From positions 442,610 through 506,609 of the forward strand of contig DLHJ01000012.1 of the NCBI GenBank assembly GCA_002483145.1: a DNA stretch of 64,000 bases, written 5' to 3'. Origin of the DNA: Cellvibrio sp. UBA7671 (GTDB taxonomy: Bacteria; Pseudomonadota; Gammaproteobacteria; Pseudomonadales; Cellvibrionaceae). The notes under the pieces are model-generated. The model ran no database searches, had not been told where the DNA came from, and saw nothing but the letters and a program-made list of their open reading frames with translations. Below are positions 8,414-16,387 of this stretch, in pieces. A program made the position numbers and the translations under genes. Position 1 is the stretch's first letter; every line of letters starts with the position of its first letter.

Positions 8414-8926
8414 TTAAAGATTTTCTACTAGCATACCACCCGTAGAGACTCCCGGTTTCCAAACTGCCAATTTGCTTGCTTTGCTGATATCTAATCTCCT
8501 GTACAAGCCCAAATATTCATTACCGTAAACAGTGGAGCCGCTGGAGGTTGGTATCACAATTATCTTATCGATTGGTTTTTTACCATCGGCGTAGCCTATT
8601 TCCCATGGACACCATCGAGAAGCTGTAGAGTTAGCTGTGGCTAAAAACATGAAAAAAGCGCTCTCAACAATTTTTTCCTTAATTTTCCTTGCGGTTTCTT
8701 CATTCGGGGTTTCTGGCATCGTGGTGTCTGCCCAATCGACATACACTTTCCAGCCTTGGTTGTGGAGAAGACTGATAAGACCTCTTACTAAAACTTCATC
8801 TTTATGGCTGTGGCAAAGGAACACAGTTTGAATGCCTTGAAGCTTAGCTTCCGTAATAGTTCTAGCGGATTTGTAAACGGTTGTTTGCTTTGCTGCTTGT
8901 CGGAGTTGATCATTAGTTAATGGCAT
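8414..8926 (-). CDS. TIR-domain protein
   Basis: A 170-aa protein that is almost wholly a TIR domain: TVFLCHSHKDEVLVRGLI, YVDWADTTMPETPNEETA, FFMFLATANSTASRWCPWEIGYAD with the WCxxE catalytic motif. The ATG start at 8926 is preferred over the in-frame TTG at 8938; both lie near an AAGGATA/GGATATT stretch. It is second in the operon, 55 bp after the ThsB-like gene and 12 bp before the three-domain TIR protein. Probably an NAD-consuming signal synthase or effector. Confidence 0.82.
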   Translation of the reverse strand: MPLTNDQLRQAAKQTTVYKSARTITEAKLQGIQTVFLCHSHKDEVLVRGLISLLHNQGWKVYVDWADTTMPETPNEETARKIKEKIVESAFFMFLATANSTASRWCPWEIGYADGKKPIDKIIVIPTSSGSTVYGNEYLGLYRRLDISKASKLAVWKPGVSTGGMLVENL

Positions 8927-8981
8927 TGCAATATCCAATATCCTTGGTAAAGGTTAATCGATTGAGATAAGGACGAGGCTG

Positions 8982-9422
8982 CTAGCGGCCCGCTTTTCTT
9001 GCGGCCGCCTCAATCCAGCTACCGAGGTTGGCGTAACCATCTCCCTTGAACCACAGATAAAAGGGATAGCCAGCAGGAAGCTCCCCGCAGCAGTCAGAAG
9101 TGGTACCTTTAAAATCTTTAATTTTGCTAATGTCAACGCCGAGTAGCCCGTTTCCACGCTTAATGCTTTGTTCGATTTCGTACTTCACCCATCGGCTAGC
9201 GCGGGTCTTAGCACCTACAAGTACGACGGTTACACTTGTTCCCTGCAACTGATGGTCAATCCAATTTTTGATGGCTTGATCACCTTGGCGTTTTACCTTC
9301 TCGAAGTCTGCGGCATCAATGAACCCAGCTTTTTCGGTCCCGCGTATGACATCGCTATTACGCACAACCATTGCCCTTGAAACATCTTCATACTTGAAAC
9401 TAAAAAACACTTTTCTCGCCAT
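8982..9422 (-). CDS. ThsB-like TIR (DUF1863/MTH538-type) protein
   Basis: A 146-aa protein matching the ThsB TIR family of Thoeris anti-phage systems: MARKVFFSFKYEDV, MVVRNSDVI, DQAIKNWIDHQLQGTSVTV, VGAKTRASRWVKYEIEQSI with the RWVxYE glutamate, then LGVDISKIKD. In Thoeris, ThsB senses infection and makes a cyclic ADP-ribose isomer that activates ThsA. It is the first gene of a five-gene operon. No canonical ThsA (Sir2-SLOG or Macro effector) is adjacent, so the downstream SLOG and TIR proteins may replace it. Confidence 0.82.
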   Translation of the reverse strand: MARKVFFSFKYEDVSRAMVVRNSDVIRGTEKAGFIDAADFEKVKRQGDQAIKNWIDHQLQGTSVTVVLVGAKTRASRWVKYEIEQSIKRGNGLLGVDISKIKDFKGTTSDCCGELPAGYPFYLWFKGDGYANLGSWIEAAARKAGR

Positions 9423-9970
9423 AATGAGCGCTCCTGATCAATGACTGAGATAGGGAGGTAATCCAGGTGGTAGCCTACTTTGGATTGTTGAAGCAAATGC
9501 CAAATTAACGGGTCGTCGAAGCGTTGTCTACGTATTACAAAATTCTGAAGTATTTTATTCCTCCCATAAGACAACAACTGCTAAATTGTTAGGCCAGTGG
9601 GATGAAGGTGGCTTGAAGGCCGCATAGGGATTTTTGATAACATGAGGTAAAAAAAACCGCTTACTTGCGGTAAGCGGTTTTTGTGGTAGACCAGTGGTAA
9701 GTTGTTCTACCGTCGTGCGGATACTTTGTCAGCCTAAACAGTATAAACGCTTCAATTGGAAATACCAACAATCAACTGCTGGTAGTTTCATTTAAATAAT
9801 GCGCTGAAATGGAAATAAATCAAATCAGGAAGGTAAAAGTAAGGTCGTAACAATAGGTTTTTATTGCGGGTTTCCAGAGTTTGACAGATCTGTTCACGGA
9901 AAATTATGTTTTAAAATGCGAAATTCAACTGAGATAATTTAGAAAGCAATATATCAAATATTGGTGCGCC
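9423..9970. other. Divergent intergenic region with possible gene remnant
   Basis: This 548-bp gap separates the minus-strand TIR operon from the plus-strand membrane-protein gene. Positions 9454-9627 (+) are an open frame without a good start but with protein-like content (LLWIVEANAKLTGRRSVVY, then LLGQWDEGGLKAA), possibly the tail of a lost gene. From 9650 it contains copy A of the structured repeat. The promoter of the TIR operon should lie here, but no clear -35/-10 pair was chosen. Confidence 0.4.
9650..9822 (+). repeat. Structured repeat, copy A (three hairpins)
   Basis: Hairpin 1: AAAAACCGCTTAC / GTAAGCGGTTTTT (9652-9664 and 9670-9682), terminator-like. Hairpin 2: GGTAGA / TCTACC (9685-9690 and 9706-9711) around the loop CCAGTGGTAAGTTGT. 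Next come CGTGCGGATACTTT, a weak third stem TACCA / TGGTA, and CGCTGAAATGGAAATAAAT at the end. A second diverged copy is at about 13343-13519, with matched spacing and compensatory changes in hairpin 2. Confidence 0.75.
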
Positions 9971-11074
9971 ATGATAAACGACAAGCTTGTAGAAATAATA
10001 TTAAAAAATAGAAAGGAACAAAAGCGAGCCAAACGTATTAGATTCTCGAAGCTTGCATGGATTTTAGATACAGAACCTTATGAAACTCATCAACCGTTTT
10101 TGAGAACAGTCGATGAGCGGAGTGCTCGGGAAAAGCTGCGGCACCAATATAGCTGGCATAATTTATTGAGATTGCAAAATGAGAAAGCATTTAAAGCCGG
10201 ACTTGTAGGGATAGTAACTGCTCCAATTTTGGCGGGGTTATCGAATACTGAAAGCTTCCCAATAAATTTACAGTTTCCCAACCAGATGGGCTTAATTTTC
10301 CTCTCCGGGCTTTTATACGTTATAGCTACCGCAATATGCAACTTTAGAGCCCCCTATTTTGTACAGCTATATCTCATGGACGAAGCTAAGAGAAAATATA
10401 GGGCAACACCATTTTCCGAAATAGGCGCTGAAATATTCAAAGAATTTTCTAAATTAGCGTACGCTTTTCGCATCACGCCGGATGACTTTCATGGTCTAAA
10501 ACCCTCTGAATTGGAATTAGCTAGCGCCATACATCATCAAGGTGGTGAAGGTTATAAAATGGGATTTTCGCCACGCGCGCTCGCATTTATAGATAAATTT
10601 CTGCATACATTATCCGAAACGCATGACTTTAAATTATTTGAAAGTCGAGACAATAAGTTGCAAATCAAACATGGGCCCGGCGAGATCTACACTGGCGGTA
10701 TTTACATTCGTCATTTGTATATAGAATCCGCGCACAACCATTACTTAAACATGGAAAACTCTCTGAATTTAAGCAGTAAGGATATCGTGATTGACAATAT
10801 AAATGCCCCATTACAATTTGAAGCTGTTAGCAGTGGGGATGCTGTGGAGCCGTACATATACGGTCTCACAACGTTAATAAGAGAAGAATATCTAAACACG
10901 TTTATTGAGGAATTGTCTTATTGGCAATCAAGAGAACGCCCATTTTCAAGGATAGCGGTATTCTGGATGTATCGTTTAGCACTGATAACATTCACTTGCT
11001 TCCTGATCTATCAGGCGTTTGTGGTTTGGCAGGCAGTAGATTTTTCACACATTTACCCGATGCCGAACGGGTAG
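9971..11074 (+). CDS. Membrane-anchored protein of unknown function, island cargo
   Basis: A 367-aa protein. A basic N-terminus (about 60 residues) is followed by two hydrophobic segments near residues 75-95 (FKAGLVGIVTAPILAGL) and 105-125 (GLIFLSGLLYVIATAIC). A soluble region spans 140-325, and a last transmembrane helix lies near 337-357 (MYRLALITFTCFLIYQAF). No family recognised. The soluble part contains regular beta-rich segments (IYTGGIYIRHLYIES). In a defence island such multi-pass proteins are often membrane-disrupting effectors, but nothing here shows that directly. It is followed after 137 bp by the HEPN-like gene and preceded by repeat copy A. Confidence 0.5.
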   Translation: MINDKLVEIILKNRKEQKRAKRIRFSKLAWILDTEPYETHQPFLRTVDERSAREKLRHQYSWHNLLRLQNEKAFKAGLVGIVTAPILAGLSNTESFPINLQFPNQMGLIFLSGLLYVIATAICNFRAPYFVQLYLMDEAKRKYRATPFSEIGAEIFKEFSKLAYAFRITPDDFHGLKPSELELASAIHHQGGEGYKMGFSPRALAFIDKFLHTLSETHDFKLFESRDNKLQIKHGPGEIYTGGIYIRHLYIESAHNHYLNMENSLNLSSKDIVIDNINAPLQFEAVSSGDAVEPYIYGLTTLIREEYLNTFIEELSYWQSRERPFSRIAVFWMYRLALITFTCFLIYQAFVVWQAVDFSHIYPMPNG

Positions 11075-11211
11075 CTTGATATAGCTAACACTTTTACCTG
11101 GCGCCCTCAGTAACCTCAAAGTATTTAGATGCATTTAAATGTTAGCTCGCATATTGCTGCACCATTTCTAGAATATATGAAATAGGCACTTCCAACACAA
11201 ATGGGAAAAGC

Positions 11212-12552
11212 ATGAAAACTTTCGGACCTAAACTTCAAAATTCCACCTTCAGGGGAGATCATGATAGAAGCGAAATGAATGCTTGTGTTGGGCAAAATGG
11301 GCAACCCGATTATCCTGAATATGCTAATGGTTTTTCCGTAGCAGCTACCATTTTATTAGATAAAGTAGTTGGTGCACATGAGGGGGAATTTCTAAAGTAC
11401 AACCTAGATGAGCTTATTTATCCAATAGCTTTTACAATGAGACACGCTGTTGAATTAAGGCTAAAACACACCACAAATTATTTACATCTATTGGCTGTTA
11501 AAACCGATAGGAAGATTGAAAATTTCAACCATTCACAACAGCACGATATCGGTGCTATTTTTGATTATGTGGCCAAAGCAGCGATCAGTATTGATGAGCG
11601 TTACAGACCACACATTCAAACTATCGCACCATTCATTGGTGATATTGCTGAAGTTGATCCAACAGGCCAAACATTTCGCTACCCCTACGACAACACCGGA
11701 AGCAATAAGCATCTTGAGGACGTGTCACTAATAAACATTTATGTGCTGCAGGACAGATTCCTTCAGCTTGAAAAATTGCTATGGGATTTGCATGAGCTGA
11801 ACAGAGAATTAATTCAAGAATACAATGAAAAAAGCTTTACACGGAAATTGTCACGATTGCAGTTATTTGAGCTTGCGAAATTGCTGCCGCCTTACGACAG
11901 GTGGAAGGATGATAGCTTCGATGAAGTGCGCCAGCATTGCCGAGACCTCTTTGGTATTTCAAACAAAGAACTTTCTGGCGCAATCAATATTATTAAAGTT
12001 CACTATGAGCTGGCACCGTTTGTTCACATAAGTGTACCACTACAGGCAGCGCAAGAAGCCGACTTTATAATTTTCTTTGATAACTGGACCAAACTGCACT
12101 TTCCTTCATCAATGGGCAATATCGTATCTTCAAAAAGCTTGTATGAAAAGGTGATTGAGAACGTTAAAGCGTCAGCTGACGCAGTAGAAGAGATTGAAAA
12201 ATATATTTCCCCGGACGCTATTGCCGACATTCAGGCTGTATTCGAACTAGCGCGATATCCGATTTACTCGGAATATTATGTTAGAGTGTATCGAGAGAAT
12301 AAAATATTATTGCGCCGGAATTTTGAATCAAGTCGGCAATCATATAGAGATGATATAGATTATATTGTCTCAAAAACCAATGCATTTGAAAATATATTAA
12401 AGGGTCTTTATAGGCTCAATCAGTTGCAGCTCGCTACTCTTCTCGAACAGCGCTACAGTGCTCATGTGCAAGACAATAGATTGGAAATCGCGCGTGAGGG
12501 TAGTCTCTTCCAGCCTCATCCGATATTGAATTACGGAGCAGTTTTCGGTTGA
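11212..12552 (+). CDS. HEPN-like protein of unknown function
   Basis: A 446-aa soluble protein. Residues about 65-165 carry the signature of a HEPN-like family: YPIAFTMRHAVELRLKH, then HDIGAIFDYV, then QTFRYPYDNTG, matching the 'RHxxELxLK ... HDL ... FRYPxD' layout. HEPN proteins are often RNases in defence or toxin systems, but the typical RxxxxH motif is not clear here. The C-terminal 250 residues are helical and unassigned. It lies downstream of the membrane protein in the same direction, inside the segment bounded by the two structured repeats. Confidence 0.5.
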   Translation: MKTFGPKLQNSTFRGDHDRSEMNACVGQNGQPDYPEYANGFSVAATILLDKVVGAHEGEFLKYNLDELIYPIAFTMRHAVELRLKHTTNYLHLLAVKTDRKIENFNHSQQHDIGAIFDYVAKAAISIDERYRPHIQTIAPFIGDIAEVDPTGQTFRYPYDNTGSNKHLEDVSLINIYVLQDRFLQLEKLLWDLHELNRELIQEYNEKSFTRKLSRLQLFELAKLLPPYDRWKDDSFDEVRQHCRDLFGISNKELSGAINIIKVHYELAPFVHISVPLQAAQEADFIIFFDNWTKLHFPSSMGNIVSSKSLYEKVIENVKASADAVEEIEKYISPDAIADIQAVFELARYPIYSEYYVRVYRENKILLRRNFESSRQSYRDDIDYIVSKTNAFENILKGLYRLNQLQLATLLEQRYSAHVQDNRLEIAREGSLFQPHPILNYGAVFG

Positions 12553-12622
12553 GTTGTTCCACAACTATATCTCACTAACTGTTTAACTCGAGACTGAGGA
12601 AGCATCGATAACATGTATCTTT

Positions 12623-13051
12623 TTAATATCTTATCCTCTCACCGTTTATATCGATTTTTATTCCTCTGTTAATGGCCAAGTTTTTATAGATTTTATAAAA
12701 TGCAGGTGCTGCCACATTGGTTAATGTCAATACTAAATCAAAATAACTCAAACCGATATTTACCGAATGGTCGATTGTTTCCTCTATAAGTTTTTTTGCA
12801 ATGCCAGATCGTCTAAATTTAGGTGTAACAAACAAATAATATAGCCAACATACTTTTTTAGCCTCATCGTAAAAAAAATATCTTACGCCAGCAATTTCAT
12901 CATTTCCCATTTTGTAAACCATCACTCTATGGGTAAGACCACTATGAGCTTTGGCGGTATTAGACACTAAACTTGCGCAGCTTTCCCAAAGGCTATCATT
13001 GTCTTTAATCTTAAGTAAAAAGTCTTCTGTAGTGTATATCTCTATTTTCAT
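12623..13051 (-). CDS. GNAT-family N-acetyltransferase
   Basis: A 142-aa protein starting at ATG 13051; an upstream ATG at 13126 would add 25 low-complexity residues. The GNAT core is visible: IAGVRYFFYDEAKKV, then WLYYLFVTPKFRRSGIAKKLIEE, where VTPKFRRSGIAKKL is the acetyl-CoA motif A, and APAFYKIYKNLAI for motif B. Substrate unknown. It converges with the HEPN-like gene and could be an antitoxin-like or modifying partner, or an independent cassette. Neither start has a strong ribosome binding site. Confidence 0.75.
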   Translation of the reverse strand: MKIEIYTTEDFLLKIKDNDSLWESCASLVSNTAKAHSGLTHRVMVYKMGNDEIAGVRYFFYDEAKKVCWLYYLFVTPKFRRSGIAKKLIEETIDHSVNIGLSYFDLVLTLTNVAAPAFYKIYKNLAINRGIKIDINGERIRY

Positions 13052-13745
13052 ACGTTTAATTTCATATAGTTTAAGGAGTTTTAACGTGGTCGATATACGG
13101 AAGAAATTTAAATTGTGGGCTATCAATTACTTCCGCCGCCACCTGATATGGTAATTCTGCTTAAAAGAAATGGGTTACCGGTTTGGAATACGCGTGTCGA
13201 ATCCAGAATCAAAACCAACAAGGTCATGTTCATATTCATTGTTACGCCGCTAAATCCCATTTGGACGGTCGGCGAAAATGGATCAGTGTAACTAAGATAA
13301 ATAGTAAGCAGAGATGGGAATTTAGACAATCTGAAGCACTAATAAAAAACCGCTTACTTATGGTAAGCGGTTTTAATGGCAGGCCAGTGGTTAGTTGTCC
13401 TGCCTGTATGCGTGCGGATACTTTAACCAGTTAAAAGAGTATATAAGCTTTACCCTACAATGCCAACGATATGGCTTTTAAAAACTAAAAGTAGTAACAC
13501 GCTGAAATGGAAATAAATATCCAGACTGAATAGAAATATTGCTCCATAAGTCTCTTCAATTTTATACCGAGTTTTTACCGCAGGTCAAAAAATGTCATTA
13601 TTGATCTTACGGTTCCAAGAATATTGCTTAGCCGCATATCACCCTAATTAAGTTTTAATCTTCGTTGAACCTGAGTTGCTCCACGGCTTGTGTTTTTAAT
13701 ACTTTGGATAGTCGTCTCACCTAAATAAACAAAAGGCGCTCCGGG
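13052..13745. other. Intergenic region holding repeat copy B
   Basis: 694 bp between the GNAT gene and the next plus-strand ORF. Apart from the structured repeat at 13343-13519 I see no supported gene. An open frame at 13183-13434 (+) runs straight through the repeat and so is probably not coding. Confidence 0.4.
13343..13519 (+). repeat. Structured repeat, copy B (three hairpins)
   Basis: Hairpin 1: AAAACCGCTTAC / GTAAGCGGTTTT (13346-13357, 13363-13374). Hairpin 2: GGCAGG / CCTGCC (13378-13383, 13399-13404) around CCAGTGGTTAGTTGT. Relative to copy A two base pairs changed on both sides (T-A to C-G, A-T to G-C), so the stem is conserved rather than the sequence. The conserved CGTGCGGATACTTT, a third stem GCCA / TGGC and the ACGCTGAAATGGAAATAAAT end follow. 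Confidence 0.75.
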
Positions 13746-14021
13746 ATGTTGGCATATGCCCCGGAGGATTCCGAAAACATTTCGTTACTGCGAAACATCT
13801 TGCTCGATTTCGCGTTCAAGGCAATCCAGACGGAAAAGCTCAATCCGTTTGTATCCGCTGAGTGCAAACGCCTGGTATTCATTGCAATCGTTGATGCTGC
13901 GGTTGAAGCTCGCACTGGTACCCGGCACCGCCGAAAGTACACGAATATGGCGCAGCTGATGAAGTGCTCAGTGAACGATTACCTGAAAAAGTGGCCACCG
14001 CTATTCTTCGGGATCAAATAA
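13746..14021 (+). CDS. Hypothetical small protein, possibly phage-derived
   Basis: A 91-aa ORF (MLAYAPEDSENISLLRNI, then CKRLVFIAIVDAAVEARTG, ending DYLKKWPPLFFGIK) with AAAAGG upstream of ATG. The amino-acid content looks coding and resembles small phage regulatory or hypothetical proteins, but I cannot name a family. A +1 frame continues past its stop with protein-like residues (NNFKDLDAIAPPPASDV to about 14130), hinting at a frameshifted longer original. Confidence 0.35.
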   Translation: MLAYAPEDSENISLLRNILLDFAFKAIQTEKLNPFVSAECKRLVFIAIVDAAVEARTGTRHRRKYTNMAQLMKCSVNDYLKKWPPLFFGIK

Positions 14022-14558
14022 TTTTAAGGATCTGGATGCGATAGCGCCTCCCCCTGCGTCCGATGTAGTTTGGCTGATTATCGATAGAGCGAATGGTGAG
14101 GTAATGCGTCGGACGATTTGCGGGTAGCGTTAAAACACCGGTCGTGGCCACATAATTAGGAAATGTGAGCGTTATTAAAAAAAAACTAACAATACATATT
14201 GTGCGTCATTTTCCTTCTAAGTCGCGCACGTCTAAGGTTAGCTTAGGCAGCGCGTTTTGTCTGGCACGTTACACCCAGCTTTTACATAGTTCGCACACAA
14301 CTTATCCACAGGTTTTCAATCTTGCATAAAACCTGAAACCCCTTTAATTTACCTGCAATGGCGCTGAATAGTGCGGCAGGGGCCAAATAAAAAGCCCATG
14401 AGAGCGACCTCATGAGCTTTCGGGAACCCATCAATCGAGATTAGCCGAGAGAGGAGTTTGGTAAGCGTTAGCGTTACCGATCCGTAATGCTACTTTACTG
14501 ACAACTTGACGAGACTGTCAACTTGTTCCCGGCCAATCTCCTAACCGGGAGAACGCAT
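14022..14558. other. Non-coding stretch with hairpins
   Basis: No supported gene beyond the possible frameshifted tail to about 14130. A hairpin at 14391-14420 (AAAGC-c-CATGAG / CTCATG-a-GCTTT) resembles a weak terminator. TCCCGG (14527-14532) can pair with CCGGGA (14545-14550), which overlaps the ribosome binding site GGGAGA of the following 30-codon ORF. Confidence 0.35.
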
Positions 14559-14651
14559 ATGAAGCTGGAATTCAGCTTTCGCGTGATCATCGACGAGGCA
14601 TCTTTAAAAATGATTCTTGTCATGATCAGTAGCATCACACGCTTAATGTAA
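14559..14651 (+). CDS. 30-aa small hydrophobic ORF
   Basis: ATG 14559 follows GGGAGA at a spacing of 6 nt. The peptide starts MKLEFSFRVIIDEASL and ends in a hydrophobic run (KMILVMISSI). It is followed at once by a good rho-independent terminator. A well-placed RBS, start, stop and terminator make it a plausible microprotein, and the pairing of its RBS with an upstream TCCCGG could control it. Too short to assign. Confidence 0.35.
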   Translation: MKLEFSFRVIIDEASLKMILVMISSITRLM

Positions 14652-14658
14652 TAAAGCT

Positions 14659-14681
14659 GGGGGAGCAATCCCCCATTTTTA
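14659..14681. terminator. Rho-independent terminator between convergent small ORFs
   Basis: GGGGGA (14659-14664), GCAA loop, TCCCCC (14669-14674), then ATTTTTAT. It ends the 30-aa plus ORF and lies just beyond the 3' end of the minus-strand 45-aa ORF. Confidence 0.8.
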
Positions 14682-14689
14682 TAATTGAG

Positions 14690-14827
14690 CTACTTTCTTG
14701 ATCGCAGTACATGCGCAATCGCTAGGCATATCAGGGAAATAGTGATTCCTATTGCCAGGATAATGCCTGCAGTGTCAGCCCCGAGCCCAGTCATTTGACC
14801 GGTTAGCGTCAGCTCTATGTTTTTCAT
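14690..14827 (-). CDS. 45-aa single-pass membrane protein
   Basis: The start at ATG 14827 is chosen because GGGGGGAG lies about 9 nt upstream; an in-frame ATG three codons earlier abuts the RBS. The peptide has a short N-terminus (MKNIELTLTGQMTGLGADT), one strong transmembrane helix (AGIILAIGITISLICLAIA) and a basic end (HVLRSRK). The layout recalls phage coat or holin-like or toxin-like small membrane proteins. It converges with the 30-aa ORF across a shared terminator. Confidence 0.45.
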   Translation of the reverse strand: MKNIELTLTGQMTGLGADTAGIILAIGITISLICLAIAHVLRSRK

Positions 14828-15405
14828 TGGATGCATCTCCCCCCGTCTGTTTAGGCTTGCCCACTCTGTTGTCACGACAATTCAATCACTCGTCCGTGCT
14901 CAGTGCCTCTTGTGGGATTTCCTGCCCACTTGCGTTTTCCATGCATCCATTAACTCATCACGACTTGCCTAAGTAATTTTGCGTACGCGAAAAAGCACGT
15001 TAAGAATGATTCAGTGTGCAGGTGATGTCGCGTGGGGCAGGCTGGGAAAATCTCAGGACTTGTGAGGTGGTGGCGATAGTCGAAGTTGCAGTGCGCTATC
15101 GAACGCAGAATTTATCTGCCGCTATCCTTTTCTGAAACTTTCGTGGTGCAGGCATGTGTAGTTACGGCGTAGACACCGGAGATGTTGAGTAACTTGAGCC
15201 TGACGAAGCGGCCACCCAACGAATTATTTACTTAACCCGGGCTGGCTGCCATTGCTGCATTTACATACAATAATAGTGATTTAAATTCATGCTATATGCT
15301 ATCTAGTTATGCCGTTAAAGCTTCATTCGCATCTCGAATGCTTCATTCTTGCCGATGACAGTGGTTGTCCAATTCTTGTTGGCGCTCAATCATTCAATGG
15401 GATAA
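14828..15405. other. Non-coding stretch
   Basis: 578 bp without a supported gene. Its right end borders a nuclease gene fragment whose 5' part is missing, so this may be rearranged sequence. No DGDT-type SNase start motif is found in any frame here. Confidence 0.3.
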
Positions 15406-15720
15406 AGAAGATCTACCGCCACGATAGATAGCTGGCCTAGCATTGCTGGAAAAAATATAGGCATACGTATATCTGGAATAGATACACCTGAAATGCGCGG
15501 CAAGTGCAAAAGAGAAATTGAACTTGCAAGGATGGCTAAGAAAAAAACCGTTTCGATGATCCGTTCAGCAAAATCAATTGAATTAAAGCAAATGCGCCGT
15601 GACAAGTATTTTCGAATAGATGCGGAGGTTTTTGCTGACGGCAGGAGTATTGGGCAGGCTTTAATATCTGTGGGGCTCGCCGTGCCATATCACGGGGACA
15701 AGAAGGTGACATGGTGTTAA
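15406..15720 (+). pseudogene. 5'-truncated thermonuclease (SNase-like) gene
   Basis: From the in-frame TAA at 15403 the frame reads TIDSWPSIAGKNIGIRISG, then IDTPEMRGKCKREIELA, ending GLAVPYHGDKKVTWC, a clear match to the staphylococcal-nuclease-like family found on many mobile elements. Arg and Glu of the RISGIDTPE active-site segment and a later DKYFR arginine survive. The N-terminal strand with the metal-binding DGDT motif is missing. Starting at ATG 15493 would also cut off the active-site segment. Most likely a remnant. Confidence 0.65.
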
Positions 15721-16117
15721 ACCGATCCGCGAAATGCACTAACCCGGTGTGATGAGGTCGTACATTAAAATGCCTACTGGGTGCTTTTAATAGAAGAGCC
15801 TTGTAAGACATATCTCACACGAAACTTATCTTTAATCGACTAGTGACCCTGGCTACAAATTAAATAAAATGATACGGCTTGCTAATACGAGCCCGACCGT
15901 GGGTCGAATGTTGATCCAGTGGATGATATTGCTCTGGGAGGAGATATGGGACTTTTAGCGTTTACTTTGATTTCAATGCTAGTGATCTGGCGACTGTCAT
16001 CAACAACTTCAGATAAGTAAGGTATTAACAAAAAATCGCCTTTACATACGTCTAATAATAACCGAGTATCCTGGGCGCACAAGATCAGGTTACTCACCGA
16101 ATCAAAAGGATTTCGAT
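15721..16117. other. Non-coding stretch
   Basis: 397 bp between the nuclease remnant and the next small gene. No coding frame, strong hairpin or repeat was recognised. Confidence 0.3.
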
Positions 16118-16387
16118 TTGAAAATCACATGCGTCGCATCGACATTCACCCACGAAATACGATACTTCGAGTTCTTACGGCCCGATGACGGCCGGTTAAT
16201 CACGGCATTTTTTCAGGTGGTGGAAAAGCCCAATATAGGTATCGGCTGCTTTGATGACTGCGAAGATGCTATCGAGCTGATAAATAACCCGCCTGTACTT
16301 GAAGACACTAAAAATGTCATACCACTGCTCCAATTAAAGATACCAACATGGCAATGTCATCAAGACTACCAAATCCTTCGTGAGTAA
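16118..16387 (+). CDS. Hypothetical 89-aa protein
   Basis: A TTG start at 16118 is supported by AAAGGA 7 nt upstream. The protein begins MKITCVASTFTHEIRYFEFL and includes FDDCEDAIELINNPPV and LLQLKIPTW. It looks like a small alpha/beta protein. No family recognised and no obvious operon partner. Confidence 0.4.
   Translation: MKITCVASTFTHEIRYFEFLRPDDGRLITAFFQVVEKPNIGIGCFDDCEDAIELINNPPVLEDTKNVIPLLQLKIPTWQCHQDYQILRE

Noticed and set aside
13180..13210. tRNA-like T-arm (GTGTCGAATCC) as an integration-site tRNA remnant
   Set aside because: No matching acceptor, D-arm or anticodon stem could be folded around it.
13183..13434. 83-codon plus-strand ORF
   Set aside because: It runs through the structured repeat and has no recognisable protein content, so it is probably a chance frame.
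9650..13519. The paired structured repeats as attC sites or CRISPR repeats
   Set aside because: They lack the attC core ends, and two 170-nt copies 3.7 kb apart do not form a CRISPR array. They are left as an unknown structured element.
14280..14330. TTATCCACA box near 14301 as a replication origin (DnaA box)
   Set aside because: Only one clear box was seen, with no cluster of DnaA sites, iterons or replication gene beside it.
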